DNA of 64,000 bases from positions 62,001 to 126,000 of the forward strand of contig CAXTIU010000012.1 of NCBI GenBank assembly GCA_964244495.1, written 5' to 3'. Shown piece by piece: positions 25,861 through 34,437 of the stretch. The position numbers were made by a program, and so were the translations under genes. Under the pieces are notes generated by a model. That model worked only from the letters and a program-made list of their open reading frames with translations, was not told where the DNA came from and searched no databases. The first letter of the stretch is position 1; each line of letters opens with the position of its first letter. The stretch comes from RH-AL1 sp964244495 (lineage in GTDB: Bacteria > Pseudomonadota > Alphaproteobacteria > Rhizobiales > Beijerinckiaceae).

Positions 25861-26514
25861 ATGCGGCTTATGACGGCGACGGACCATGGCTTCGCGAGCG
25901 ATGCCGACCGGCTCTCCGAGTCGCCGAGGCTCTTCGACAACCCGTTGCTCGACAAGCTGTCGCGCGTGCACTGGTCGGTGCCGCTGTTCGTCTATGCGCC
26001 GATCATCGTCGCGCTCGGCGTCGTCTCGTTCCAGTCCATCCCGCCCCTGACCGCCGTCGCCACCATCGCGCTCGGCTACCTGATCTGGACGCTGATCGAG
26101 TACTTCGGCCACCGCTACCTGTTCCACTGGGAGTTCCCAGGCGCGTTCGGCCGGCGTCTGCACTTCCTGATCCACGGCGTCCACCACGACCATCCAAACG
26201 ACCCGCTGCGTCTGGTGATGCCGATCCTGCTGTCGGGTCCGATCATGATCGTCGCCTGGATCGTCGCTTCGGCGGTGTTCGGCACGACGCTGCGCTATCC
26301 CACGCTGACAGGCTTCGTCACCGGCTACCTCGCCTACGACATGGTGCATTACTACACCCACCACGCCCGGCCGACCACGCGGCTCGGCCTGACCCTGCGG
26401 CGCCTGCACCTGATGCACCACTTCCGCGACCACGACAAAGGCTTCGGCGTCAGCGCGCCGTACTGGGACGCCTTGTTCGGCACCGCGGAGCGCAAGCAGC
26501 GCCGCCGGGGCTAG
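25861..26514 (+). CDS. Fatty acid hydroxylase/sterol desaturase family protein
   Basis: 217 residues with four membrane helices and the di-iron histidine clusters of the superfamily: HRYLFH, HGVHHDHPND, HYYTHH and HLMHHFRDHDKGFGVSAPYWD. The pattern and spacing resemble fatty acid 2-hydroxylase (Scs7/FA2H), which hydroxylates membrane lipid acyl chains. Start 25861 or the ATG at 25870. It ends four bases past the epmB stop on the other strand, so the two overlap tail to tail. Confidence 0.9.
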   Translation: MRLMTATDHGFASDADRLSESPRLFDNPLLDKLSRVHWSVPLFVYAPIIVALGVVSFQSIPPLTAVATIALGYLIWTLIEYFGHRYLFHWEFPGAFGRRLHFLIHGVHHDHPNDPLRLVMPILLSGPIMIVAWIVASAVFGTTLRYPTLTGFVTGYLAYDMVHYYTHHARPTTRLGLTLRRLHLMHHFRDHDKGFGVSAPYWDALFGTAERKQRRRG

Positions 26515-27551
26515 TCGCCGCCCGCCGGGTAGGCGTGCGACCCACCCCGGAAGTCCGTCACGACCCCGTTGTCCCACGCGTCCGGCCCCAACGGCGCCTT
26601 GCCGTGGCCGCCGGGGATGTCGAGCACGTAGGTCGGCTGACACAGGCCCGACAGGCGGCCGCGTAGGGCGCCGACCAGCGCCCGTCCCTCCTCCACCCCG
26701 AGCCGGAAGTGCCCGGTGCCCGGTGCGAGGTCGGGATGGTGCAGGTAGTAGGGTTTCACGCGCAGCTCGACGAAGCGCCGCATCAGCGCGGCGAGCGTCT
26801 CGACGTCGTCGTTGACGCCGCGCAGCAGCACGCTTTGGCTTACCAGCGCGAAGCCGGCGTCGGTCAGCCGCGCCAGCGCCTCGGCCTGCGGCTTGCCCAG
26901 CTCGCGCGGGTGGTTGGCGTGGATGGCGACGTAGACCGGCTTGCCCACTGCCCGCAGCGCCGCGATCAGCGCCGGCGTGACGCGGGTGGGATCGACCACC
27001 GGCACGCGGGTGTGGACGCGCAGGATCTTGACGTGGCCGATCCCCGCCAGCCGCTCGGCGACGGCGGCGAGACGGCGCGGGGAGGCGGCCAGCGGGTCGC
27101 CGCCGGTCAGGATCACCTCCCAGATCGCGGGATCGCCGGCGATGTAGGCCATCGCCCGGTCCAGCGTCTCCCGCGACAGCGCGGTGGCGCGGCCGGGTCC
27201 GACGTTCTCGCGGCGGAAGCAGAAGCGGCAATAGACGGCGCAAACCTGCAGGAGCTTCAACAGCACCCGGTCGGGGTAGCGGTGGACGATGCCCTCGCAG
27301 GGGCTGTGCGCGTCGTCGCCGATCGGGTCGGCTCGCTCGTCCGGCGCGGGGTTCAGCTCGCGCGGGTCGGGCACGAACTGGCGGGCGATCGGGTCGGCGG
27401 CGGCGGCGCGATCGATCAGCGCCGCCATCGCCGGCGTCAGCGCGACGGCGTACCGGCGCGCGACGGCGGCGGCGGTCTCCAGGGCATCGGCGCCGATCAG
27501 GCCGGCGTCACCCAGCGCGCGCGCGTCGCGCAACGTCGTATGCCCCGTCAA
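26511..27551 (-). CDS. epmB: EF-P beta-lysylation protein EpmB (lysine 2,3-aminomutase)
   Basis: 346 residues. The start is TTG 27551, overlapping the epmA stop (TTGA); the frame upstream is just read-through within epmA. The radical-SAM cluster is CAVYCRFCFRRE (CxxxCxxC), followed by ILTGGDPLAAS and VHTRVPVVDP. EpmB converts alpha-lysine to beta-lysine for attachment to elongation factor P. Direct overlap with epmA and the adjacent divergent efp make the assignment safe. Confidence 0.95.
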   Translation of the reverse strand: MTGHTTLRDARALGDAGLIGADALETAAAVARRYAVALTPAMAALIDRAAAADPIARQFVPDPRELNPAPDERADPIGDDAHSPCEGIVHRYPDRVLLKLLQVCAVYCRFCFRRENVGPGRATALSRETLDRAMAYIAGDPAIWEVILTGGDPLAASPRRLAAVAERLAGIGHVKILRVHTRVPVVDPTRVTPALIAALRAVGKPVYVAIHANHPRELGKPQAEALARLTDAGFALVSQSVLLRGVNDDVETLAALMRRFVELRVKPYYLHHPDLAPGTGHFRLGVEEGRALVGALRGRLSGLCQPTYVLDIPGGHGKAPLGPDAWDNGVVTDFRGGSHAYPAGGD

Positions 27552-28597
27552 CCGCCGCGCTCCGACACCGGCGCCCACAACACGTCGGCGACGCTCTCGG
27601 ACCCGGTCGCCAGCATCACCAACCGGTCGAAGCCGAGCGCGATGCCGCAAGCGTCCGGCATCGTGGGAAGCGCGTCGAGGAAGTCCTCGTCCAGGGGGTA
27701 ACGCTCGCCGTAGATGCGCGCCCGCTCCGCCTCGGCCTCGTCAAAACGACGCCGCTGCTCTGGCGCGTCGCGCAACTCGGCGAAAGCGTTGGCGAGTTCG
27801 ATCCCGCAAGCGTAGAGCTCGAAGCGCTCGGCGTACCGCGGATCGTCCGGGCAGAGCCGCGCCAGCGCCGCCTCGCTCGCGGGATAGCGGGTCAGCACGG
27901 TGACTCGGCCGAGGCCGAGGCGCGGCTCGACGTGAGCGCTGAGGATCTTGGAGAACAGGTCCGACCAGGTGTCGTCGGTCGCCACCCGCAGGCCGCGCGA
28001 CATCGCAGCCTCGGATAGCCGCGCCAAGGCGCCCGGCGCGTCGGGCAGCATCGCGGCGAGGTCAAGGTCGGCGTGACGGCGGAACGCATCGACCACGCTC
28101 AACGTCTCCGGCGGCCGCGCGGGCTCGGCGTCGCACCCGCGATGGCGCAGGGACGCCGCACCGGCCGCCTCGACGGCGACGCGCAGCAGTGCGGCGCAAT
28201 CGGCGACGAGGTCGTCGAGCGCGGCGCCGGCCCGGTACCATTCCAGCATCGTGAACTCGGGATGGTGCAGGCGGCCGCGCTCGCGATTCCGGAACACCGG
28301 CGCCAGCGTGAACAGGCGCGGCACGCCGGCGGCCAGCAACTTCTTGCAGGCGAACTCGGGCGAGGCGTGCAGGTAGAGCGTCGAGGCGGCGCCGTCGTCG
28401 GCGAGCATCGTCGTCGCGAAGGCGGCGACGTGCGTTTCGTTGCCAGGGGACACCTGCAGCACCGGCGTCTCCACCTCGTCGAAGCCCCGCGAGGCGAACC
28501 ACGCGCGCAATCCCGCCTTGATCCTCGCCCTGGCGCGCAGCACCGGCAAGCGGGGCGCGAAAACGTCCGGATGCCACCACGGTGAAGGTTGGACCAT
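27548..28597 (-). CDS. epmA: EF-P lysine aminoacylase EpmA (PoxA/GenX)
   Basis: 349 residues from ATG 28597. It has the class II lysyl-tRNA synthetase catalytic core without an anticodon domain: motif 2 FRNRERGRLHHPEFTMLEWY and motif 3 ALGFDRLVMLATG. EpmA adenylates beta-lysine and transfers it to EF-P lysine 34. It is translationally coupled to epmB through a four-base overlap and is divergent from efp across a 117-base shared promoter region. Confidence 0.96.
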   Translation of the reverse strand: MVQPSPWWHPDVFAPRLPVLRARARIKAGLRAWFASRGFDEVETPVLQVSPGNETHVAAFATTMLADDGAASTLYLHASPEFACKKLLAAGVPRLFTLAPVFRNRERGRLHHPEFTMLEWYRAGAALDDLVADCAALLRVAVEAAGAASLRHRGCDAEPARPPETLSVVDAFRRHADLDLAAMLPDAPGALARLSEAAMSRGLRVATDDTWSDLFSKILSAHVEPRLGLGRVTVLTRYPASEAALARLCPDDPRYAERFELYACGIELANAFAELRDAPEQRRRFDEAEAERARIYGERYPLDEDFLDALPTMPDACGIALGFDRLVMLATGSESVADVLWAPVSERGG

Positions 28598-28714
28598 CGT
28601 GATTTCGCTTGAAAAGAAGCAGGGGGAGCGGCTAGCGAAGGACAGAACCTCCAGCGCCGCCGACCTCGCGGGCGTGGACGTCCCCCACCCTTCCATTCCT
28701 ATAAGGACACCGCC

Positions 28715-29284
28715 GTGAAAGTCATCGCCAGTTCGATCCGCAAGGGAAACATCCTCGAGCGCGACGACGGGCAGCTTTACGTCGTGCTGACCGCCGAAAG
28801 CTTCCATCCCGGCAAGGGCACGCCGACCACGCAGATCGACATGCGCCGCCTGTCCGACGGCGTGAAGACCACCGACCGCTACAAGACGACCGAGCAGGTC
28901 GAGCGCGCCTTCGTCGAGGACTCGAACTTCTCATACCTCTACAAGGACGCCGACGGCTTCACCTTCATGAACCAGGAAAGCTACGACCAGGTCATCGTGC
29001 CCGACGAGGTCATCGGCGAACAGGCCGTGTACCTGCAGGAAGGCATGGTCTGCGTCGTCTCGATGTTCAACGGGACGCCGGTCGGTATCCAGCTCCCGGC
29101 GCGGGTGGTTCTGGAGATCGTCGAGACGGAGCCGGCGATGAAAGGGCAGACGGCGTCCTCGTCGTACAAGCCGGCGAAGCTGTCGAACGGCGCCCGCATC
29201 ATGGTGCCGCCGCACATCGCGACGGGAACCAGGGTCGTGGTCCAGGTCGAGGACGGGTCCTACGTGGAACGCGCCAAGGATTGA
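28715..29284 (+). CDS. efp: Elongation factor P
   Basis: 189 residues from GTG 28715, the normal EF-P length. All three beta-barrel domains are present. The modification site loop ESFHPGKGTPTT places a lysine at position 34, the residue beta-lysylated by EpmA/EpmB, whose genes lie next door. EF-P relieves ribosome stalling at polyproline stretches. The stop lies inside a tandem 11-base duplication (GATTGATCTCC twice, about 29279-29301). Confidence 0.97.
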   Translation: MKVIASSIRKGNILERDDGQLYVVLTAESFHPGKGTPTTQIDMRRLSDGVKTTDRYKTTEQVERAFVEDSNFSYLYKDADGFTFMNQESYDQVIVPDEVIGEQAVYLQEGMVCVVSMFNGTPVGIQLPARVVLEIVETEPAMKGQTASSSYKPAKLSNGARIMVPPHIATGTRVVVQVEDGSYVERAKD

Positions 29285-29308
29285 TCTCCGATTGATCTCC
29301 GCCGGCGG

Positions 29309-29629
29309 CTAGGATGACGGGTACGTCTTGTCGTCGATCGCGCGCAACAGCGTATCCATCTCGACCGGCATCTCGGCCGGCGGATGATAAAGGCGGCCGA
29401 GCCTGCCGGCGATCAGGCGTGAGGCCGTCATGCCCGGCCGGAACCCGGACATCGAGGGTGTTTCGAACCTGCCGGCGTCGAAACGAGCTTTCGGGCTCTT
29501 GTCGTTGAAGATTGGCACTGTAGACCCGCCTGTCCCGCGCGACCGTGTTGACCAGCTTTCGTCGGGTATAAAAGGATGTGTCCGAGATTTCTTGCCGAAC
29601 CGTGAAAGGCCGCGAAACGTTCCCGCCAT
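29309..29629 (-). CDS. Possible small protein with a NepR-like C-terminal segment
   Basis: A 106-residue frame in otherwise empty DNA. Its last 40 residues (AGRLGRLYHPPAEMPVEMD, then LLRAIDDK) resemble the short anti-sigma NepR motif (LR-x2-YD, then E-P-x-P and a LL pair), but spacing is off by about two residues, and the N-terminal half looks like random read-through. There is no clear ribosome site, and no phyR or ecfG gene is nearby. It could be real from a later start, or chance. Confidence 0.25.
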   Translation of the reverse strand: MAGTFRGLSRFGKKSRTHPFIPDESWSTRSRGTGGSTVPIFNDKSPKARFDAGRFETPSMSGFRPGMTASRLIAGRLGRLYHPPAEMPVEMDTLLRAIDDKTYPSS

Positions 29630-29842
29630 CGTGTCGATAAGGTGACACCGAAGCAGGCCAACATCCTGCCACTTCTTGCGAATTCACTGCTAAGGTCGGG
29701 ATCGCATGATGGACATGTCGGATACCGTGGCGCCCTCCTCTTCGCTTCGGCCTGTCCGGACCCGCCACGCAGCCGCCAGGCGGACGCCCGGGGCCATGGT
29801 CCGGCCGGAGCATCGACCCGCTACGATTTTTTCCTGGTGGCC

Positions 29843-29878
29843 CACACATTCTCGCGTCATTCGCGTCATGCGTCAGGA
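29843..29878 (-). repeat. 36-base dispersed repeat, copy 2
   Basis: Exact reverse complement of 560-595. It lies in the gene-poor stretch downstream of efp. The flanks do not match those of copy 1 beyond the 36 bases, and there is no open frame or terminal inverted repeat to suggest an insertion sequence. Confidence 0.75.
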
Positions 29879-30064
29879 TGTCGAGGCCTGATGTCTTCAC
29901 GATGAGCGACGGCGTCGGGCCGCGTCCGTGATGCCGTCCGACGCCAGCGGTAGCTGTACCTTATATCGATCTCGGCCGCAAGCCGAGGCAGATCGGCCGG
30001 CACCATCGCACCGGGTCCACGTTGCGGTCCGATGCCTGAAGCCTCGCGGTGGGTGATCGAGGGG

Positions 30065-30466
30065 TCACCCCAGGAGGTCGATCAGCGCCGGGACGAGGGG
30101 CGCATCGGCCGGCGGCATCGGCAGGCCGCGAAGCTCGCGCGGGTGCAGCCAGCGCAGCGGCTGCCCCTCGCAGGGCCGCGCGGACCCGCTCCAGCGTCGA
30201 CAAACGTAGAGCGGCATCAGCAGGTGCATGTCGGGGTAGGCGTGGCTGGCGAAGGTGAGGGGTGAAAGGCTCTCCTCGGCGACGGTGATGCCGAGTTCCT
30301 CGGCGAGTTCGCGGATCAACGCGTCCTCGGGCCGCTCGCCCGCCTCGATCTTGCCGCCCGGGAACTCCCACAAGCCGGCCAGCGTCTTGCCCGACGGCCG
30401 CTGGGTGACCAGCACGCGGCCCTCGTCGTCGAGCAGGGCGGCGGCGACCACCAGGAGCAGCCGCAT
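30065..30466 (-). CDS. mutT: 8-oxo-dGTP diphosphatase MutT (Nudix)
   Basis: 133 residues from ATG 30466, which shares its A with the argJ stop (TAATG). The Nudix box is GGKIEAGERPEDALIRELAEELGI, fitting GxxxxxExxxxxxxREUxEExGU exactly. TQRPSGKTLAGLWEFPGGK is the MutT substrate-binding segment. It hydrolyses oxidised dGTP to prevent mutation. Coupling to argJ is a common alphaproteobacterial arrangement. Confidence 0.93.
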   Translation of the reverse strand: MRLLLVVAAALLDDEGRVLVTQRPSGKTLAGLWEFPGGKIEAGERPEDALIRELAEELGITVAEESLSPLTFASHAYPDMHLLMPLYVCRRWSGSARPCEGQPLRWLHPRELRGLPMPPADAPLVPALIDLLG

Positions 30467-31698
30467 TACGAGCGGTAGTCGCCGTTGATCTCGATGTATC
30501 CCTTGGTGAGGTCGCAGGTCCACACCGTCGCCCTGCCCGCGCCGAGACCGAGCTCGACCTTGATCGGGATCGTCGGTTCGCGCATCAGCCGCGACACCTG
30601 CGCCTCGTCGTAGGCCGGGTCGCGCAGCCCCTCGCAGGCGACCCGGGTGCCGGCGAACCAGATGGCCAGCCGGTCGCGATCGGCCGGCTCGCCGGCTTTG
30701 CCCACCGCCATCACCACCCGGCCCCAATTGGCATCCTCGCCGGCCACCGCCGTCTTGACCAACGGCGAGTTGGCGATCGACAACGCCACGCGCTTGGCGG
30801 ACGCGTCGCTCTCGGCACCCTCGACGGTGACGGCGATGAACTTGCGCGCGCCCTCGCCGTCCTTCACCACTTGGTGCGCCAAGTCGAGCAGCAGGCCGTC
30901 GAGCGCCACCCTGAAGTCCTCCGCGCGGGGGTCCAGGGCGTCGGTCACGGGGCGTGCGCCGCGCGCGGCCCCGGTCGCGAAGAGCAGCAGCGTGTCGGAG
31001 GTCGAGGTGTCGCTGTCCACCGTGATGGCGTTGAAGCTCCGATCGACCCCGGCCGCCAGCATCGCCTGCAGGGCGGGCGCCGTGACGGCGGCGTCGGTGA
31101 ACACGAAGGACAGCATCGTCGCCATGTCCGGCGCGATCATGCCGGCGCCCTTCGCGATACCGGTCAGCGTGACGGGAACGCCGTCGATCGTGGCGGTGGC
31201 GGTGGCGAGCTTGGGGAAGGTGTCGGTCGTCATGATCGCCCGCGCGGCGTCGTGGATGCCGTCGGGCGACAAGGCGCCGACCAGCCGCTCCAGCACGCCC
31301 TCGAACTTCGCGGCGTCGAGCGGCTCGCCGATGACGCCGGTCGAGGCGATGAAGACCACCTCGGGCGCCGTACCGGTCGCGCTCGCCGCGAGTTCGGCGG
31401 TGCGGCGGGCGGCGGCGGCACCCACCTTGCCGGTGAAGGCGTTGGCGTTGCCCGAGTTCACCACCAGCGCGCGCGCCGTGCCCCCGGCAAGGGCGGCGCG
31501 GCACCAGTCGACCGGGGCGGAGGGGCACCGCGACCGGGTGAAGACGCCGGCGACCTGCGTGCCCTCGTCGAAGGCGGCCAGCAGCACGTCGGTGCGGTTT
31601 CGATAGCGGATGCCGGCGGCGCCCGTCGCGAAGCGGACGCCGGCGACCGGCGGCACGACGGGGATGCTGGCGGGAGCGAGCGGGGACACCGCGACCAT
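30466..31698 (-). CDS. argJ: Glutamate N-acetyltransferase/N-acetylglutamate synthase ArgJ
   Basis: 410 residues. The self-cleavage site is KGAGMIAPDMATML, with cleavage expected before the threonine to give alpha and beta chains. Also present are VNSGNANAFTG and the beta-chain NAITVDSDTSTSDT. ArgJ recycles the acetyl group in arginine synthesis, moving it from acetylornithine to glutamate. Start at ATG 31698; mutT follows with a one-base overlap. Confidence 0.96.
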   Translation of the reverse strand: MVAVSPLAPASIPVVPPVAGVRFATGAAGIRYRNRTDVLLAAFDEGTQVAGVFTRSRCPSAPVDWCRAALAGGTARALVVNSGNANAFTGKVGAAAARRTAELAASATGTAPEVVFIASTGVIGEPLDAAKFEGVLERLVGALSPDGIHDAARAIMTTDTFPKLATATATIDGVPVTLTGIAKGAGMIAPDMATMLSFVFTDAAVTAPALQAMLAAGVDRSFNAITVDSDTSTSDTLLLFATGAARGARPVTDALDPRAEDFRVALDGLLLDLAHQVVKDGEGARKFIAVTVEGAESDASAKRVALSIANSPLVKTAVAGEDANWGRVVMAVGKAGEPADRDRLAIWFAGTRVACEGLRDPAYDEAQVSRLMREPTIPIKVELGLGAGRATVWTCDLTKGYIEINGDYRS

Positions 31699-31873
31699 CG
31701 GAGCGCCTTGCGTGCGGGGTTCGGCAGAAGCCTGGACGCACCGCTTACGCGAAGGCCGCCCCGCTCCGCAAGCCGGGCCGAGGAAGGAGACCGGACGCGA
31801 TCGCCGCTAGGCTGTTGCGCCGGGCACGCCTATATGCATCCTCGAACGACAGCGCTTGCCCCAAGGACGTCCC

Positions 31874-32110
31874 ATGCCGATGCCAGCTGCCGAGATCGAT
31901 CGCTTGATCAAGGCCGCCATCCCCGACGCGGAGGTCGAGATCGTCGATCTCGCCGGTGACGACGATCATTTCGCCGCCACCGTCACCTCGTCCGCCTTCG
32001 TCGGCCTGAGCAAGCTGAAGCAGCACCAACTGGTCTACGCCGCGATCGGCAAGCACATGGGCGGAACGTTGCACGCCTTGCAGCTTCAAACGCTGCCGCC
32101 CAAATCCTGA
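31874..32110 (+). CDS. BolA/IbaG family protein
   Basis: 78 residues from ATG 31874, with AAGGACG upstream; an earlier TTG at 31856 is less likely. The class II KH-like fold is seen in EIDRLIKAAIPDAEVEIVDLAGDDDHFAATVTS and the C-terminal LKQHQLVYAAIGKHMGGTLHALQLQT. BolA proteins pair with monothiol glutaredoxins to hold [2Fe-2S] clusters; such a glutaredoxin is encoded 38 bases downstream. Confidence 0.93.
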   Translation: MPMPAAEIDRLIKAAIPDAEVEIVDLAGDDDHFAATVTSSAFVGLSKLKQHQLVYAAIGKHMGGTLHALQLQTLPPKS

Positions 32111-32148
32111 GACAGCCTCACCTCGCATCGCGATCAGAAAGGATCACC

Positions 32149-32487
32149 ATGTCCGCGCACGACACCATCCAGAACGCCGTGTCCTCCAACGACGTCATGC
32201 TGTTCATGAAGGGCAACCCGCAGTTCCCGCAGTGCGGCTTCTCCAGCCAGGTCGTGCAGATCCTGCATTTCCTCGAAGTGCCGTTCCAGAGCATGAACAT
32301 CCTGGAGAGCGACGAGCTGCGCCAGGGCATCAAGGAATACTCGAACTGGCCGACGATCCCCCAGCTCTACGTCAAGGGCGAGTTCATGGGCGGCTGCGAC
32401 ATCGTCCGCGAAATGTTCCAGTCCGGCGAACTCGCGGCGCATTTCGCCGAGCAGGGCATCGCCTGCAAGCAGCCCGCCAAGGCCTGA
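32149..32487 (+). CDS. grxD: Monothiol glutaredoxin Grx4/GrxD
   Basis: 112 residues. The CGFS active site is at C29 (PQCGFSSQ), with LFMKGNPQFP before it and the WPTIPQLYVKGEFMGGCDIV glutathione-binding loop after it. CGFS glutaredoxins carry and deliver [2Fe-2S] clusters with BolA partners, and the bolA-like gene lies directly upstream. Confidence 0.96.
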   Translation: MSAHDTIQNAVSSNDVMLFMKGNPQFPQCGFSSQVVQILHFLEVPFQSMNILESDELRQGIKEYSNWPTIPQLYVKGEFMGGCDIVREMFQSGELAAHFAEQGIACKQPAKA

Positions 32488-32532
32488 GGTTCGCCTCGCT
32501 GCGAGACCGGGGCCCTCGATCCAGGCCCGATC

Positions 32533-34362
32533 TCAGATCGCCTCCGCCGGCACGTCCACGCGCGCCGGCGAGGCCATGTCCATGAACTGCGCGCGGGCGA
32601 GCGCCGCGAAGCGGCCGTCGCGCTCCAGCAGGTCGTCGAACGTGCCTCGCTCGATCACCCTGCCCTCCTCCAGCAGCAGGATCGTCGTGGCGTTGCGGAT
32701 CGTCGCCAAGCGGTGCGCGATGACGAAGGTGGTCCGCCCGGCCGTCGCGCTGGCCAGCGCCAGCTGAAGCTTCCCCTCGGTCTGCGCGTCGAGCGCGGCG
32801 GTCGCCTCGTCGAAGATCATGATCGGCGGGTCCTTCAGCAACGCGCGGGCGATGGCGAGGCGCTGGCGCTCGCCGCCCGACAGCGACCGGCCGCGCTCGC
32901 CCACCGCCGTGGCGAGGCCCCGCGACTGGCGGCCGACGAAGTCGGACGCCTGGGCGAGGTCGAGCGCGCGGGCGATCTCGGCGTCGCTGGCGTCCGGCTT
33001 GCCGATCCGCAGGTTCTCCTCGATCGTCCGGGCGAACAGCATCGGCTCCTGGAACACGACGCCGATGTTGCGCCGCAGGGCGTCGAGCGGCATGTCGCGG
33101 ATGTCGATGCCGTCGATGGTGACGCGTCCGCCGGTGGGATCGAAGGCGCGGTGCAGCAGGGCGAGCGTCGTCGACTTGCCGGAGCCGGTCGCGCCGACGA
33201 GCGCGATCGTCTGGCCGGGCTCGGCCACGAAATCGAGCCCGCTGACCGCCGGCCGGGGCGGCGCGCCCGCTCCGGCATCGGCCGGGTGGGGATAGGCGAA
33301 GTCCACCCGCTCGAAGGCGACGCGGCCGGCGAGGTGTCCGGGATCGCGGGCGCCGGGCTTGTCGGCGACGTGCGGGACGGTGTCGAGGACGATGAAGAAG
33401 TCGCGCAGCTTGGCCGCCTGCAGGAACATCGCGTTGAGGAAGTTGACCATCTGTTCCAGCCGGCCGATCAGCATCCCGGCGAAGCTCATGAACATCACGA
33501 TGTCGCCGATCGACCCGAGGTGCTTCAGGTAGAGCGCCGTGCCGGCGAGGAAGATCGTCACCAGCGTAAGGGTGGAGGCGGCGCGCCCGGCGACAACGGC
33601 CGCCGCCCACCACGACAGCACCGGCATCTGCGCCTCCAGCAGCACGCGGCTCATGTCGCGCATCGCGCCGGTCTCGCTCGCGACCCGGGTGAAGCTCTGG
33701 ATCACCGGCACGTTGCCCAGCACGTCGGAGGCGCGCTCCGCCAGCACCGTGTTGTGGTGCTCGACGGCGCGCTGCAGCGTTTCCGTGCGGCGCTTGACGA
33801 AGGCGGCGATGCTGGCGAACACCGCCACCAGCGCGACGAGCAGCAGGCCGAGCCGCCAGTTGAGGACGAGCGACACCGGCAGGATGAGGAGCAGCGACAT
33901 CAGCGCCGCCAGGTTCTCCCGGAACAGGCTGAGATAGAAGGCGAACATGCCGTTCGAGCTCTCGATCATGATCTTGAGCGAGCGGCCGGAATGGGTGCCG
34001 GCGTGGAAGGACAGCGGCAGTTCGAGCGCGTGCTCGAAGTAGAGCGCCATGACCGCCAGCCGGCGGCGGTGCGCGAGCCGGTCGGCCAGCAGGGCCACGA
34101 TCACGGCGGCTCCGATCGAGGCGAGGGCGAAGCCGACCCAGGCGGCGGTCAGGGGTGCCAGGGCGGCGAGGGCGGGACGTTGCCCCGCGCCGGCGCCGTG
34201 GGCGAGCGTGTCGATGAGCCGGCCGAGCAGGACGGGTTCGGCATATTGGGTGCCCACCATGCCCAACGCCGCGACCAGCAGCACGACGGCCGCCCGCCGC
34301 TCGCCGCGCAGGAGCGCGATGACGCGCCGATAGATTTGCAGGAACGACATATCCGACGGCAT
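32533..34362 (-). CDS. ABC exporter, NdvA/ChvA-like (fused permease-ATPase)
   Basis: About 609 residues from ATG 34362 (ATG 34350 and the start at 34392 are alternatives). An N-terminal six-helix domain is followed by an ATPase domain with VGATGSGKST (Walker A), LSGGERQRLAIARAL (signature) and IMIFDEATAALD (Walker B). Segments such as EPVLLGRLIDTLA, LLEAQMPVLSWWA and LIGRLEQMVNFLNAMF track the cyclic beta-1,2-glucan exporter NdvA. No glucan synthase gene (ndvB) is in the window, so the substrate is uncertain. Confidence 0.85.
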   Translation of the reverse strand: MPSDMSFLQIYRRVIALLRGERRAAVVLLVAALGMVGTQYAEPVLLGRLIDTLAHGAGAGQRPALAALAPLTAAWVGFALASIGAAVIVALLADRLAHRRRLAVMALYFEHALELPLSFHAGTHSGRSLKIMIESSNGMFAFYLSLFRENLAALMSLLLILPVSLVLNWRLGLLLVALVAVFASIAAFVKRRTETLQRAVEHHNTVLAERASDVLGNVPVIQSFTRVASETGAMRDMSRVLLEAQMPVLSWWAAAVVAGRAASTLTLVTIFLAGTALYLKHLGSIGDIVMFMSFAGMLIGRLEQMVNFLNAMFLQAAKLRDFFIVLDTVPHVADKPGARDPGHLAGRVAFERVDFAYPHPADAGAGAPPRPAVSGLDFVAEPGQTIALVGATGSGKSTTLALLHRAFDPTGGRVTIDGIDIRDMPLDALRRNIGVVFQEPMLFARTIEENLRIGKPDASDAEIARALDLAQASDFVGRQSRGLATAVGERGRSLSGGERQRLAIARALLKDPPIMIFDEATAALDAQTEGKLQLALASATAGRTTFVIAHRLATIRNATTILLLEEGRVIERGTFDDLLERDGRFAALARAQFMDMASPARVDVPAEAI

Positions 34363-34437
34363 GGTGGCTCGGGTTCCATTGACGGGCGGCACGCTTCGGT
34401 CGCCTCGCGACCCAGCGTCGGGTAAGGGTTAACGACT

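Larger units (their letters stand above)
29285..30064. other. 780-base gene-poor region
   Basis: Between efp and mutT. The left half is less GC-rich than its flanks. It holds copy 2 of the 36-base repeat (29843-29878) and one short minus-strand frame (29309-29629) discussed separately. No RNA gene or mobile element is visible. Confidence 0.55.

Noticed and set aside
29279..29301. Tandem 11-base duplication at the end of efp
   Set aside because: A short local duplication spanning the stop codon; likely slippage and without consequence for the protein.
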